NCBI RefSeq assembly: GCF_030116705.1
Contig: NZ_JAOTIK010000001.1
Span: 1,879,001-1,943,000, forward strand
Origin: Streptomyces sp. ML-6
GTDB taxonomy: Bacteria; Actinomycetota; Actinomycetes; Streptomycetales; Streptomycetaceae
DNA: 64,000 nt
Direction of reading: 5' to 3'
Shown here piece by piece: positions 25,585 through 34,474 of the stretch. The notes under the pieces were generated by a model. The model searched no databases and was not told the DNA's origin. It saw only the letters and a list, made by a program, of their open reading frames with translations. Each line of letters opens with the position of its first letter. Position 1 is the first letter of the stretch. The position numbers were made by a program, and so were the translations under genes.

Positions 25585-26205
25585 ATGGCGAACACCCGTA
25601 CCTTCTCCGCCTCTGCCGCCGCCACCGCGGCGCCCGCGGCCCCCGCTGCGGCCACCCCCTCCGCCCGCCCCTTCCCGCCCCAGCGCCACCGGCTGCGCGC
25701 CGTCGACCCCGATGAGGTCGCCCGGCCCGCCGCCGTGGCCGATTTCCTGCCGCCGGGCGCCACCTGGCTGCCCGCACCCCAGCACACCGTTCCGGCGCTG
25801 CCCGGCCGGCCGCCGATGATCGGCTACCTGGTGCTCGTACCCGCCGACCAGCGGCCCGCCCCCGGAAGCCCGCTCGCCGGGGCCGCCCAGTACGTGGTGC
25901 CGACCCCGGTGGAGGAGCCGGCCGCGGGCCCGGTGCGCATCGACCCCGTGCAGCGCACCGCCGCGGTGGACGGGAACCCGCTCGACCTCACCTACCTGGA
26001 GTTCGAGCTGCTCGCCCACCTGGTCGCACACCCCCACCGGGTGCACACCCGCGACCAGTTGGTGACCACGGTCTGGGGTTACGGGCACGTGGGCGACGGC
26101 CGCACCGTGGACGTCCACATCGCCCGGCTGCGGCGCAAGCTGGGCGCCGAGCACCGCCGCTCGATCCAGACCGTGCGGCGCGTCGGCTACAAGTACATCC
26201 CCTGA
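25585..26205 (+). CDS. GlnRII-type winged-helix regulator (OmpR/PhoB DNA-binding domain)
   Basis: The 206-residue protein has a low-complexity Ala/Pro-rich N-terminus (about residues 1-70), a short beta segment (MIGYLVLVPADQRP), and a complete C-terminal OmpR-type winged helix (about 115-205). The winged helix includes LTYLEFELLAHLVAHPHRVHTRDQLV, VHIARLRRKLGAEHRRSIQTVRRVGYKYIP. There is no receiver domain with a phospho-acceptor aspartate, so it is an orphan regulator. Its place three features downstream of glnII matches the S. coelicolor gene glnRII, described as binding nitrogen-assimilation promoters with GlnR; the identification rests on synteny and the domain. If right, it could act at 11593 and 24060. 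A hairpin follows the gene. Confidence 0.75.
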   Translation: MANTRTFSASAAATAAPAAPAAATPSARPFPPQRHRLRAVDPDEVARPAAVADFLPPGATWLPAPQHTVPALPGRPPMIGYLVLVPADQRPAPGSPLAGAAQYVVPTPVEEPAAGPVRIDPVQRTAAVDGNPLDLTYLEFELLAHLVAHPHRVHTRDQLVTTVWGYGHVGDGRTVDVHIARLRRKLGAEHRRSIQTVRRVGYKYIP

Positions 26206-26225
26206 CGGCACCGGGAACGCCTGAC

Positions 26226-26261
26226 GCGGCCCCGGCCCGGCACCTGCCGGACCGGGGCCGC
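26226..26261 (+). terminator. Hairpin after the GlnRII-type gene
   Basis: Arms GCGGCCCCGGCCCGGCA (26226-26242) and their near-complement (26245-26261), with one mismatch, lie 20 bp after the stop. Confidence 0.7.
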
Positions 26262-26402
26262 TCCTCGTGGCCGGCGGGGGGGTGTTGCTGGATACACCCC
26301 CGGCCGGGTGCCGGACCGGCTGACGCCCGGGCCGCCCGCCGGGTGAGACTGTCTGCGCGACGGGGTCCGGCACGAGGGCCCCACGAAGGGGGGCGGACCA
26401 CG

Positions 26403-27671
26403 ATGAGTACGGCAAGAGGACGGGTGCGCGGTGCGCTGCTGGCCGCCGGGCGGGGGTTCGTGCTGTCGTTCGCGAGCCTGGTCGGCTCGGTCACCCTCTT
26501 CGTGTGGACGGTGCTCTCCCTCGCCTTCATCCCGCTGGGCATCGGCCTGGTGACCACCCCGCACATGCTGGAGCTGGTGCGCAGGCACGCCAATCGGCGT
26601 CGGCTGCTCTCGGTCACCTGGTCCGACGTCCGCATCCCGGTCCCGTACCGCCCCTTCCCGGAGGATCTGCGCACCGGGTTCACCGGGCGGGTGGAGCGGA
26701 CCACGCTGATGCTGAAGGACCCGGCGACCTGGCGCGACATCCGGTGGCTGCTGGTCGACATGACGGCCGGTTACGTGGTGCTGGCCCTGGTCGTCGGGCT
26801 GTTCGTCTATCCGCTGGAGGGCTTCGTCCTGGCGGCGGGCCTGTGGCGGGTCTTCACCGACAACCGGTACTGGTACGGGTTCGTGCCGGTCGACAGCCAG
26901 GCGACGGGGCTGGCCGCCGCCGCGCTCGGGGTGGTGCTGCTCGCGATCGGCCTGCGGTTCTCCGAGCCGCTGCTGCGGCTGCACTTCGTGATCACCCGCG
27001 CGATGCTGGCCCCCGTCCGGGAACAGGAACTGGCCCGGCGCATCGACCGGTTGACCGAGACCCGGCACGAGGCGGTGGACACCGCCGCCTCCGAGCTGCG
27101 CCGCATCGAACGCGACCTGCACGACGGCGCCCAGGCCCGGCTGGTCGCCATGGGCATGAGCCTGGGCACCGTGGAGGCGCTCATCGAGAAGGACCCGGCT
27201 CAGGCGAAGAAGCTCCTGGCCGCGGCCCGCGCGTCCTCCGCCGAGGCCCTCACGGAGCTGCGCGACCTGGTGCGGGGCATCCACCCGCCGGTCCTCGCCG
27301 AGCGCGGACTCGGGGACGCGGTACGGGCGTTGGCGCTGCGGATGCCCTTCGCGTCCGAGGTCGAGGTGGAACTGGCCGGGCGGGCGGACGCCGCGGTCGA
27401 GTCGGCGGCGTACTTCGCGGTGAGCGAGGCGCTGACGAACGCCGCCAAGCACTCGGGGGCGGACCGGGTCCGGGTGGACATCTGGCACGCGGACTCCGTG
27501 CTGCGGATGTCCGTCACCGACAACGGCAGGGGCGGGGCGAGGGTCGGGGCGGGGTCGGGCCTCAGCGGAATCGAACGCCGACTCGGTACATTCGACGGCG
27601 TCATGGCCGTCAGCAGCCCCGCGGGCGGCCCCACCATGGTGACCATGGAGATCCCTTGCGAGTTGTCCTAG
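26403..27671 (+). CDS. NarL-type sensor histidine kinase with multi-pass sensor domain
   Basis: The 422-residue protein starts at ATG 26403 after AAGGGGGGCGG. The N-terminal half is a membrane sensor with several helices (SLVGSVTLFVWTVLSLAFIPLGIGL, AGYVVLALVVGLFVYPLEGFVL, GLAAAALGVVLLAIGLRF). The HisKA_3 box is ERDLHDGAQARLVAMGM, with His240 as phosphorylation site. The HATPase region has SEALTNAAKHSGA (N box) and VTDNGRGG (D/G1 box), SGLSGIERRLGTFDG (G2 box). The stop overlaps the response regulator start by 16 bp, so the two are translationally coupled. The sensed signal is unknown; such sensors are typical of desensitised envelope-stress or developmental systems. Confidence 0.92.
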   Translation: MSTARGRVRGALLAAGRGFVLSFASLVGSVTLFVWTVLSLAFIPLGIGLVTTPHMLELVRRHANRRRLLSVTWSDVRIPVPYRPFPEDLRTGFTGRVERTTLMLKDPATWRDIRWLLVDMTAGYVVLALVVGLFVYPLEGFVLAAGLWRVFTDNRYWYGFVPVDSQATGLAAAALGVVLLAIGLRFSEPLLRLHFVITRAMLAPVREQELARRIDRLTETRHEAVDTAASELRRIERDLHDGAQARLVAMGMSLGTVEALIEKDPAQAKKLLAAARASSAEALTELRDLVRGIHPPVLAERGLGDAVRALALRMPFASEVEVELAGRADAAVESAAYFAVSEALTNAAKHSGADRVRVDIWHADSVLRMSVTDNGRGGARVGAGSGLSGIERRLGTFDGVMAVSSPAGGPTMVTMEIPCELS

Positions 27672-28303
27672 CCGAAGATCTCTTCCTGCTGCGCGACGGC
27701 CTGGTCCGGATGCTGGAGGCGTACGACTTCGAGATCGCGGCCGCGGTCGAGTCCGGTCCCGAACTGACCAGGGCACTCGCCGAGTCGGAGCCGGACGTCG
27801 CGATAGTCGACGTCCGGCTCCCGCCGTCCCACACGGACGAGGGCCTGCAGTGCGCGCTGGCGGCGCGGCGGGCCAGGCCGGGACTGCCGGTGCTGGTGCT
27901 GTCGCAGCACGTGGAGCAGTTGTACGCGCGCGAACTGCTGGCGGACGGCAACGGGGGCATCGGCTACCTGCTCAAGGACCGGGTCTTCGACGCCGACCAG
28001 TTCGTCGACGCGGTGCGCAGGGTCGCGGCCGGCGGCACCGCGATGGATCCGCAGGTGATCTCGCAGCTGCTCTCGCGGCGGTCGCAGGACAAGCCGCTGG
28101 GCGGACTCACCCCGCGCGAGCTGGAGGTCATGGAGCTGATGGCCCAGGGCCGTTCGAACATGGCGATCGCCGCGCAACTGGTGATCACGGAGCGGGCGGT
28201 GGCCAAGCACACCTCGAACATCTTCGGGAAGCTCGCCCTGCCGCCGTCCGACGACGACAACCGCAGGGTCCTCGCGGTGCTCGCCTATCTGGACCGGGGC
28301 TGA
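27656..28303 (+). CDS. NarL/LuxR-family response regulator, TTG start overlapping the kinase gene
   Basis: The 215-residue protein reads MRVVLAEDLFLLRDGL from TTG 27656, with GGAG at 27648-27651. No ATG or GTG is usable without losing the first beta strand and the acidic pocket (AED). The receiver continues with VAIVDVRLPP (phospho-acceptor Asp near 51), LVLSQHVEQLYARELL and IGYLLKDRV (Lys switch). The C-terminal LuxR helix-turn-helix is LTPRELEVMELMAQGRSNMAIAAQLVITERAVAKHTSNIFGKL. It overlaps the kinase stop (27669-27671). A weak hairpin lies at about 28329-28363. Confidence 0.9.
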   Translation: MRVVLAEDLFLLRDGLVRMLEAYDFEIAAAVESGPELTRALAESEPDVAIVDVRLPPSHTDEGLQCALAARRARPGLPVLVLSQHVEQLYARELLADGNGGIGYLLKDRVFDADQFVDAVRRVAAGGTAMDPQVISQLLSRRSQDKPLGGLTPRELEVMELMAQGRSNMAIAAQLVITERAVAKHTSNIFGKLALPPSDDDNRRVLAVLAYLDRG

Positions 28304-28490
28304 TCCCGGCCGGACGCGCTGAACCGTACGGCCCACGAGGCCCCGCCCACGCGTCGTGGGGGCCGAACGGCTGGATCGGAACAAACCGCCGCCCGCCCCG
28401 TTGCCCGCCCCCTCACCCGTCATTAACGTGCGCACCGCACACGCCTGTTGTCGCATGCACCACCATGAACAACACCGAGGAGTGCGGACC

Positions 28491-31400
28491 GTGACGGAAC
28501 CTTCCCTGCCCATCAGCTCCTCCCGCCCCATCAGCTCCTCCCGCGCCTCCGGCCCGTCCCGTTCCTTCGGCCCGCCCCGGCTCACGAGACGTGCGCTGCT
28601 GGGCGCGGCCGGAGCCGCCGGGGCCGTTGCCGCCGTCGGCGCCGCCCCGCGTCCGCCGTCGCCGCGCCGTCCGCCCCCGCCCGGGACCTCGCCCCCGCGC
28701 ACGACGCGCTCCGCCGGCTGCTGCCGGACCACGCGGACCAGTTCCGTCTGCGCGCCCTCCCCCGGGGCGAGGGCGCGCAGGCCCCCGACCGGTTCCGGGT
28801 CACCGGCTCCACCGGCCGGATCGAGATCGCCGCGACCACGCCGGCCGCCGCGCTGACGGGGGCGCACTGGTACCTCAAGTACACCTGCGACGCCGTCGTC
28901 TCGTGGGCCGGCAGCCGTACCGCGCTGCCCCGTCGGCTGCCCGCACCCCGCACCCCCGTGGAGCGCTCCGCGACCGTGCCGCACCGCTTCGCGCTCAACG
29001 ACACCCACGACGGCTACACCGCCCCGTACGCCGACTGGCCGCGCTGGGAGCGGATGCTCGACGTCCTGGCCCTGCACGGCTGCAACGAGGTCCTGGTGAC
29101 CGCCGGCCAGGAGGCCGTCTACCACCGGCTGCTCCAGGACTTCGGCTACGACGACGCCGAGGCCCGCGCCTGGCTGCCCGCCCCCTCCCACCAGCCGTGG
29201 TGGCTGCTCCAGAACATGAGCGGATACGGCGGCCCGCTCGGCACCGGGCTGATCGACCGGCGTGCCGCCCTGGGGCGGAGCATCGCCGACCGGATGCGGG
29301 AACTGGGCATGGCACCGGTGTTCCCCGGCTACTTCGGCACGGTCCCGGACGGCTTCGTGGACCGCAATCCGGGTGCCCGGGTCGTCCCGCAGGGCACCTG
29401 GAACGGGTTGCGCCGCCCCGACTGGCTCGACCCGCGCACCCCCGTCTTCGCCGAGGTGGCCGCCGCCTTCTACCGGCACCAGGAGGAGCTGTTCGGCCCC
29501 GCGGCGCACTTCAAGATGGACCTGCTGCACGAGGGCGGCGACGCCGGTGACGTCCCGGTGCCGGACGCCGCCCGCGCCGTCGAATCCGCGCTGCGCACCG
29601 CGCACCCCGGCGCGACCTGGGTGATCCTCGGCTGGCAGGCCAATCCCCGGCCCGCGCTGCTGGAGGCCGTCGACACCGAGCGGCTCCTGATCGTCGACGG
29701 CCTCTCCGACCTGGACACCGTCACCGACCGGGAGAAGGACTGGGGCGGGGCCCCGTACGCCTTCGGCACCATCCCGAACTTCGGCGGCCGGACGACGATC
29801 GGGGCCAACACCGACCGCTGGACGGAGAAGTTCACGGCCTGGCGCGACAAACCGGGCAGTGCGCTGGTCGGCACGGCGTACATGCCGGAGGCGACCGAGC
29901 GCGACCCGGCGGCCTTCGAGCTCTTCGGCGAGCTGGCCTGGCGGTCCGAGAAGGTGGACCGGGAGGCGTGGTTCCGGGCGTACCCGACGTTCCGCTACGG
30001 CGGCCGCGACAGGGCGGCGGAGGCGGCCTTCGCCGCGCTGGCCGCCACGGCGTACCGGCTGACCAGCACCGACGGCCGCCCCGTCGACTCGCTCTTCTCA
30101 CGGCGCCCGAACCTCACCGCCTCGGTGCGCACCGCCTTCGACCCGGCCGGTTTCGACCGGGCGTTCGCGGCGCTCCTCGACGTACGCCCGGCCCTGCGCG
30201 ACTCGGACACCTACCGCCACGACCTCACCGACCTGGCCCGGCAGGCGCTCGCCGACCGTTCCCGGACCCTGCTGCCGCAGCTGAGGGCCGCCCACGCCGA
30301 CAAGGACGTCGCCCGGTTCCGTACCCTCGCCGCGCTCTGGCTGAAGCTGATGCGACTGGCCGACGCGGTGGCGGGCTGCCACCGGGCCTTCCTGCTGGGG
30401 CCGTGGCTGGAGGACGCCAAGCGGCTGGCGACGAACCCGGCGGAGGCGGTCCGGCTGGAGTGGACGGCGCGCACCCTGATCACCACCTGGGCGGACCGGG
30501 CGGCCGCCGACCAGCTCGGCAACTACGCCAACCGCGACTGGCACGGGCTGCTGGCCGAGGTCCATCTCCCGCAGTGGCGGGCCTACTTGGACGAGCTGAC
30601 CGACGCGCTCGTGGAGGGCCGGGCCGCGAAGCCGTTCGACTGGTACCCGGGCGAGGAGGAGTGGACCCGCCGGACCGACGTCCATCCGGTACGGGCCACG
30701 GGCGACGCCCACCGCACGGCGCGGCGGGTCTTCGAGACCCTGTCCACCGCCCCGTACCAGGGTGCCGTCACGGTCTCGGCCGATCCGGCGACGTTCACCC
30801 CCGGCAGCACCGGCACGGTGACGGCCGCCTTCCGCAATCTGAACGGCCTGCGGTCCACCGGCCGGGTCGACTTCGAGCTCACCGGCCTCGACGCCACCGC
30901 GACGGGTGACACCTCCCTCGACGAGGTCGCGGCCGGCGGGTCCGGTTCGGTGCACTGGCGGGTCACCGCCCCGTCCGAGCCGCTGACCGCTCCGCTGCGG
31001 CCGATGCCGTACGGGCTGAGCACCATGTACGGGCCGCGCGGCGAGGAGCGGGTGACCGATCTGCGGCGCGGCGCGGTGTACCTGGCGGCGCCGCTGGAGC
31101 CGGGCTGGCGCACGTACACGTCGAACGCTGCGGTCTTCGGGCAGTTGGGCGGGCGGCTCGCGATCAACGGGGCGGGCCAGGACCTGTGGAAGGGCACCAG
31201 CCAGTTCGGCACGGCGTACCGGGAGGGGGCCTGGTCCGAGGGGGCGGAGGTGACCGTGCGGGTCGACGCGCAGGAGAACACCGGGGGCTGGGCGCGGGCG
31301 GGGATCGTGGTGCGCAACGGCCTCGCCACGCCGGGCTCCGCCGGGTTCCTGAACCTGGCGGTGACCCCGTCGAACGGCGTGGCGCTCTCGTACGACACGA

Positions 31401-31654
31401 ACGGCGACGGCACCCTGGACGCCTACCGGCGGATCACCGGGATCAAGGCCCCGGTGCTGCTCCGGCTGACCCGGACCGGGGACGGGTGCACGGGTTCCTG
31501 TTCCACCGACGGCGGGACGACCTGGCGGACGGTGGCGACGGTCGCCGTGCCGGGGACGGCGACGGCGCAGGACGTGGGGATCTTCATGAGCGCGACGAAC
31601 GGCGGGAGCGGGCTGCGCGGCACGGCCGAGTTCAGCGGGTGGCAGCTGGGCTGA
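28491..31654 (+). CDS. GH89 alpha-N-acetylglucosaminidase with an apparent one-base frameshift near 28648
   Basis: The enzyme removes terminal alpha-N-acetylglucosamine. GTG 28491 after GAGGAG opens a twin-arginine signal (RLTRRALLGAAGAAGAVAAV). The frame is then lost at the C4 run 28645-28648: adding one C there restores VGAAPASAVAAPSAP, and the next frame runs RDLAPAHDALRRLLPDHADQF and onward to 31654. The main domain has RFALNDTHDGYTAPYADW, FKMDLLHEGGD and WQANPRPALLEAVD, typical of NAGLU proteins. A C-terminal domain with GGRLAINGAGQDLWKG and a lectin-like VRVDAQENTGGWARAGIVVRNGL follows. An intact protein would be about 1054 residues. The frameshift could be a sequencing error or a phase switch. 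The 28958-31654 part alone lacks the signal. Confidence 0.75.
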
Positions 31655-32099
31655 GGCGGCGGCCCGCCGCGCCGCCCGCGAGCGGGCCGGGTATTCCCCA
31701 CGATTCGCCCGTTCCGCTGAACGCGCGGGCTGTCCGGGTGCACCCGACGGCGCGGCGCGGCGGCTGCGAACGCCCCTTCCCGAGGCTTGTCACGGTACGC
31801 AACCGGCCGGGCACGCCACTCGGCCGGACTCCTGCCCCGACCTGCGCGTATCGGGCCATCACGTGGCGGCCGCAGCCGACCCGGCCGACGGCCGGCGCCG
31901 GTTCGGGGCCGGGGAGGCGCCGCCGTCCCCGGGAAGATCCGCGGACGGGGCCGGAGCGTGAGCAGCCGCCCGCGGAGAGCCTCCGCCGGTCGCCGTCGGC
32001 CGGGCCGGTCACGCCGGCGTCACGCCGCGGTGACGCCCGCACCCGAGGATGGCTGGTGCAGGCAAGCTCAACCCCGCTTTCACACGCAAGGAATCCACC
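31655..32099. other. Gap of 445 bp with one of two matching 29-bp elements
   Basis: No gene is evident. At 31699-31727 lies an element matching 25 of 29 bases of the one at 34446-34474, both containing CACGATTCGC, CGTTC and TGAACG, with all differences C/T. The rest is promoter DNA for the repeat protein, with a weak ribosome site AAGGAA just before its ATG. Confidence 0.6.
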
Positions 32100-33137
32100 A
32101 TGATGAGAAGCGTTCGGCAAGGAATTCCCCGCCTGATCGGCGTGTCGAGCTTGGTCGCGGCACTCGCCGGCGGCCTTGGCGTGGCAAGCGCCGCAGCAGC
32201 GCCCCAGGCCCAGGCCCCGTCCCAGATCGTCTGCACCCAGTCCTTCCCCCCGACCTGCATCGACACCGTCACCGGCAACATCGTCCAGCAGGGCACGCAG
32301 ATCGGCAGCTTCGGCAACGTGCTGCAACAGGGTGCACAGACCGGCGGCACCGGCAACGTGCTGCAACAGGGCGCGCAGACCGGACGCGGCACCGGCAACG
32401 TGCTCCAGCAGGGCGCGCAGACTGGACCCGGTACCGGCAACGTGCTGCAACAGGGCGCGCAGACCGGACGCGGCACCGGCAACGTGCTCCAGCAAGGCGC
32501 GCAGACCGGACGCGGCACCGGCAACGTCCTCCAGCAAGGCGCCCAGACCGGACCCGGTACCGGCAACGTCCTGCAACAGGGCGCCCAGACCGGACGCGGC
32601 ACCGGCAACGTCCTCCAGCAAGGCGCCCAGACCGGACCCGGTACCGGCAACGTCCTGCAACAGGGCGCCCAGACCGGACGCGGCACCGGCAACGTCCTGC
32701 AACAGGGCGCCCAGACCGGACGCGGCACCGGCAACGTCCTCCAGCAAGGCGCCCAGACCGGACCCGGTACCGGCAACGTCCTGCAACAGGGCGCCCAGAC
32801 CGGACGCGGCACCGGCAACGTCCTCCAGCAAGGCGCCCAGACCGGACCCGGTACCGGCAACGTCCTGCAACAGGGCGCCCAGACCGGACGCGGCACCGGC
32901 AACGTCCTCCAGCAGGGCGCACAGACCGGCGGCCTCGGCAACGTCCTGCAACAGGGCGCACAGACCGGCGGTGGCTTCGGTGACGTCCTCCAGCAGGGCG
33001 CACAGACCGGCGGTGGCTTCGGTGACGTCCTCCAGCAGGGCGCACAGACCGGCGGTGGCTTCGGTGACGTCCTCCAGCAGGGCGCACAGACCGGCGGTGG
33101 CTTCGGTGACGTCCTCCAGCAGGGCGCACAGACGTGA
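32100..33137 (+). CDS. Secreted protein of 21 Gln-rich 14-residue repeats
   Basis: ATG 32100 (or 32103) opens a Sec signal peptide (RLIGVSSLVAALAGGLGVAS, cleavage near AAAA-PQ). A short head has two cysteines (IVCTQSFPPTCIDTV). From about residue 58 to the end it is 21 repeats of 13-14 residues: GNIVQQGTQIG once, GNVLQQGAQTG sixteen times with linkers such as RGT, PGT, GT or GGF, then GDVLQQGAQTG four times. The N...Q-x-G spacing resembles curlin repeats, suggesting a stacked-strand, possibly amyloid, structure; this is inference from pattern. The final repeat stops right after GAQT with no anchor, so the product is released. A hairpin follows. Confidence 0.82.
   Translation: MMRSVRQGIPRLIGVSSLVAALAGGLGVASAAAAPQAQAPSQIVCTQSFPPTCIDTVTGNIVQQGTQIGSFGNVLQQGAQTGGTGNVLQQGAQTGRGTGNVLQQGAQTGPGTGNVLQQGAQTGRGTGNVLQQGAQTGRGTGNVLQQGAQTGPGTGNVLQQGAQTGRGTGNVLQQGAQTGPGTGNVLQQGAQTGRGTGNVLQQGAQTGRGTGNVLQQGAQTGPGTGNVLQQGAQTGRGTGNVLQQGAQTGPGTGNVLQQGAQTGRGTGNVLQQGAQTGGLGNVLQQGAQTGGGFGDVLQQGAQTGGGFGDVLQQGAQTGGGFGDVLQQGAQTGGGFGDVLQQGAQT
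32272..33137 (+). repeat. Tandem 39/42-bp coding repeats, 21 copies
   Basis: DNA copies are nearly identical, with two alternating variants (GGACGCGGC and GGACCCGGT linkers) in runs, and a third set of four copies ending GGTGGCTTC at the 3' end. The order of variants shows that blocks of several units were duplicated together. Copy number is likely to vary between strains. Confidence 0.9.
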
Positions 33138-33188
33138 CTTCTGTCGCGTGCTGACCGTGTCAAACCCACCGGCCGAACCCGGTAGCAC

Positions 33189-33216
33189 GAACCCGCCACT
33201 GAACAGTGGCGGGTTC
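33189..33216 (+). terminator. Perfect 12-bp hairpin after the repeat protein
   Basis: GAACCCGCCACT (33189-33200) and its complement (33205-33216) flank the loop GAAC. It lies 51 bp after the stop and before the convergent SARP gene. Confidence 0.85.
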
Positions 33217-33279
33217 TCCGGCTCCGGCGACTGCGGGTCCGCTGTTCTGCCCGGGCGACCCGGGCAATTTGCCGGGGCG

Positions 33280-34035
33280 CTACTGCCGCAGTTCGGACAC
33301 CAGCCGGCACAGCCTCGGTGTGGGGCGGAGTCCCAGCTCGTCACGGAGGTGCCGCTCGTAGCGTTCGAAGTCGCACAGCGCCTCGGACAGGTTGTCCTCC
33401 GCCAGGTGGGCGCGGATCAGCGAGGCCTGACTGCTCTCCCGCAGCGGGTCCGCCTGCACGGCCGCGTGGGCGGCCGCCACGGCCCAGGCGAACTCCTTCA
33501 GGCCGATGAAGGTCCCCGTCAGGGCCTCGAGCGCATGCAGTCGAAGCTGCCGCCACTGCTCCGCCTCCGGGAGCACCCACTCGTCGTACCAGCCGGGCAG
33601 CAGATCGGCGGACAGCTGGTCGACGGCCGCCACGTCGAGGTCGAGGTCCTCGGCCGGGACCTGGGGGTCGAGTATGCGCCGGGCCAACGACCGGGCCCGG
33701 AACAGGTCCACCGTGACCTCCCGCGCGAGGCGCAGCTCGGCGGGGCAGATGTTCAGTGCCTGCTTCCCGAGGTCCTGGAGGCGTGACAGCGCCGAGCGCA
33801 GGTTCGTGTTCGCGCCCTGCTCGGACGCCTCGGGCCAGAGGTTCCCCGCGACCAGGGTCCGGGGGACGGCAGCGCGGTATTGTAGCACGATAAACGCCAA
33901 CAGCCGCTTCGAGCCGACCGGTACGGTCAGCGGTTCCTCACCGACCACGATGTCGAAACCGCCGAGGAGAGAGATGCTCACGGACGGTCCGGCCCTGGTG
34001 GGCGGCAGCGAGAAAGCAAGATCGTATGAGCTCAT
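33280..34035 (-). CDS. SARP-family regulator (winged helix plus BTAD)
   Basis: The 251-residue protein starts at ATG 34035 (MSSYDLAFSLPP). The N-terminal OmpR-like winged helix reads ISLLGGFDIVVGEEPLTVPVGSKRLLAFIVLQYRAAVPRTLVAGNLWPEASEQGANTNLRSALSRL, typical of SARPs. The BTAD domain follows (DLDVAAVDQLSADLLPGWYDEWVLPEAEQWRQLRLHALEAL, then AHAAVQADPLRESSQASLIRAHLAEDNLSEALCDFERY). It has no ATPase domain, so it is a small SARP. Many SARPs are pathway-specific activators, but no secondary-metabolite genes are seen nearby. It lies between the repeat protein and a sigma-like membrane protein, either of which it might control. The ribosome site is weak. Confidence 0.88.
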   Translation of the reverse strand: MSSYDLAFSLPPTRAGPSVSISLLGGFDIVVGEEPLTVPVGSKRLLAFIVLQYRAAVPRTLVAGNLWPEASEQGANTNLRSALSRLQDLGKQALNICPAELRLAREVTVDLFRARSLARRILDPQVPAEDLDLDVAAVDQLSADLLPGWYDEWVLPEAEQWRQLRLHALEALTGTFIGLKEFAWAVAAAHAAVQADPLRESSQASLIRAHLAEDNLSEALCDFERYERHLRDELGLRPTPRLCRLVSELRQ

Positions 34036-34200
34036 GGCTTTGTGATCGCGTAGGGGTCGGTCCACCCGGCGCCCGTCGATCGGTCGCGCCGCCATTGCTG
34101 GGAGCCAGCGATCTGTGACACCTCCCGAAAAGCCATGCTGCTCCACCTGCCGAGAGATGTCGAATTGTTCTGACCCGGGCAGATGACCGGTATTTCCCGG

Positions 34201-34264
34201 CCCGGTTTCCGCCAGTGCGGTGCGTCGGCCGGCCCGTTTTCCGCCGGTACGGTGCGTCGGCCGG
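34201..34264. repeat. Two tandem 32-bp repeats upstream of the SARP gene
   Basis: Units 34201-34232 and 34233-34264 differ at three bases; both contain GTGCGTCGGCCGG. They are within the 434-bp divergent gap (34036-34469) between the SARP and the sigma-like gene. Nothing else in the gap is coding. They could be two binding sites for a regulator such as the SARP itself, since SARPs bind direct repeats, but the spacing is longer than usual for SARP sites. Confidence 0.6.
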
Positions 34265-34445
34265 GCCGGTGGACGCGGCTGCGGTCGCCCCGCCGGGAAC
34301 GGCGATGGTACGGAGGGTGCGGGGTCCGCGCGGATGCGGCGACCGGCCGGAACGGTCCGCGCGGCACGACCGGGGCCGGCGGGCGGCAACCGCGGTGGCA
34401 CGGCGGTCCGTTGAGCCGTTCGCGGGCGGGCCGGGGTGACCATCG

Positions 34446-34474
34446 CACGATTCGCTCGTTCTGTTGAACGTGCG
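34446..34474 (+). promoter_or_regulatory. 29-bp element at the start of the sigma-like gene, matching 31699-31727
   Basis: CACGATTCGCTCGTTCTGTT continues to TGAACGTGCG. It includes the imperfect inverted pair CGCACGaTTC and GAACGTGCG and overlaps the probable start codon. Its near-copy at 31699 has only C/T differences. Its role is unknown; it could be a promoter or operator, or a duplication footprint. Confidence 0.45.

Noticed and set aside
32272..33137. Regular repeats that look like a CRISPR array
   Set aside because: Units are contiguous and in frame, with no unique spacers; they encode a repeat protein with a signal peptide.
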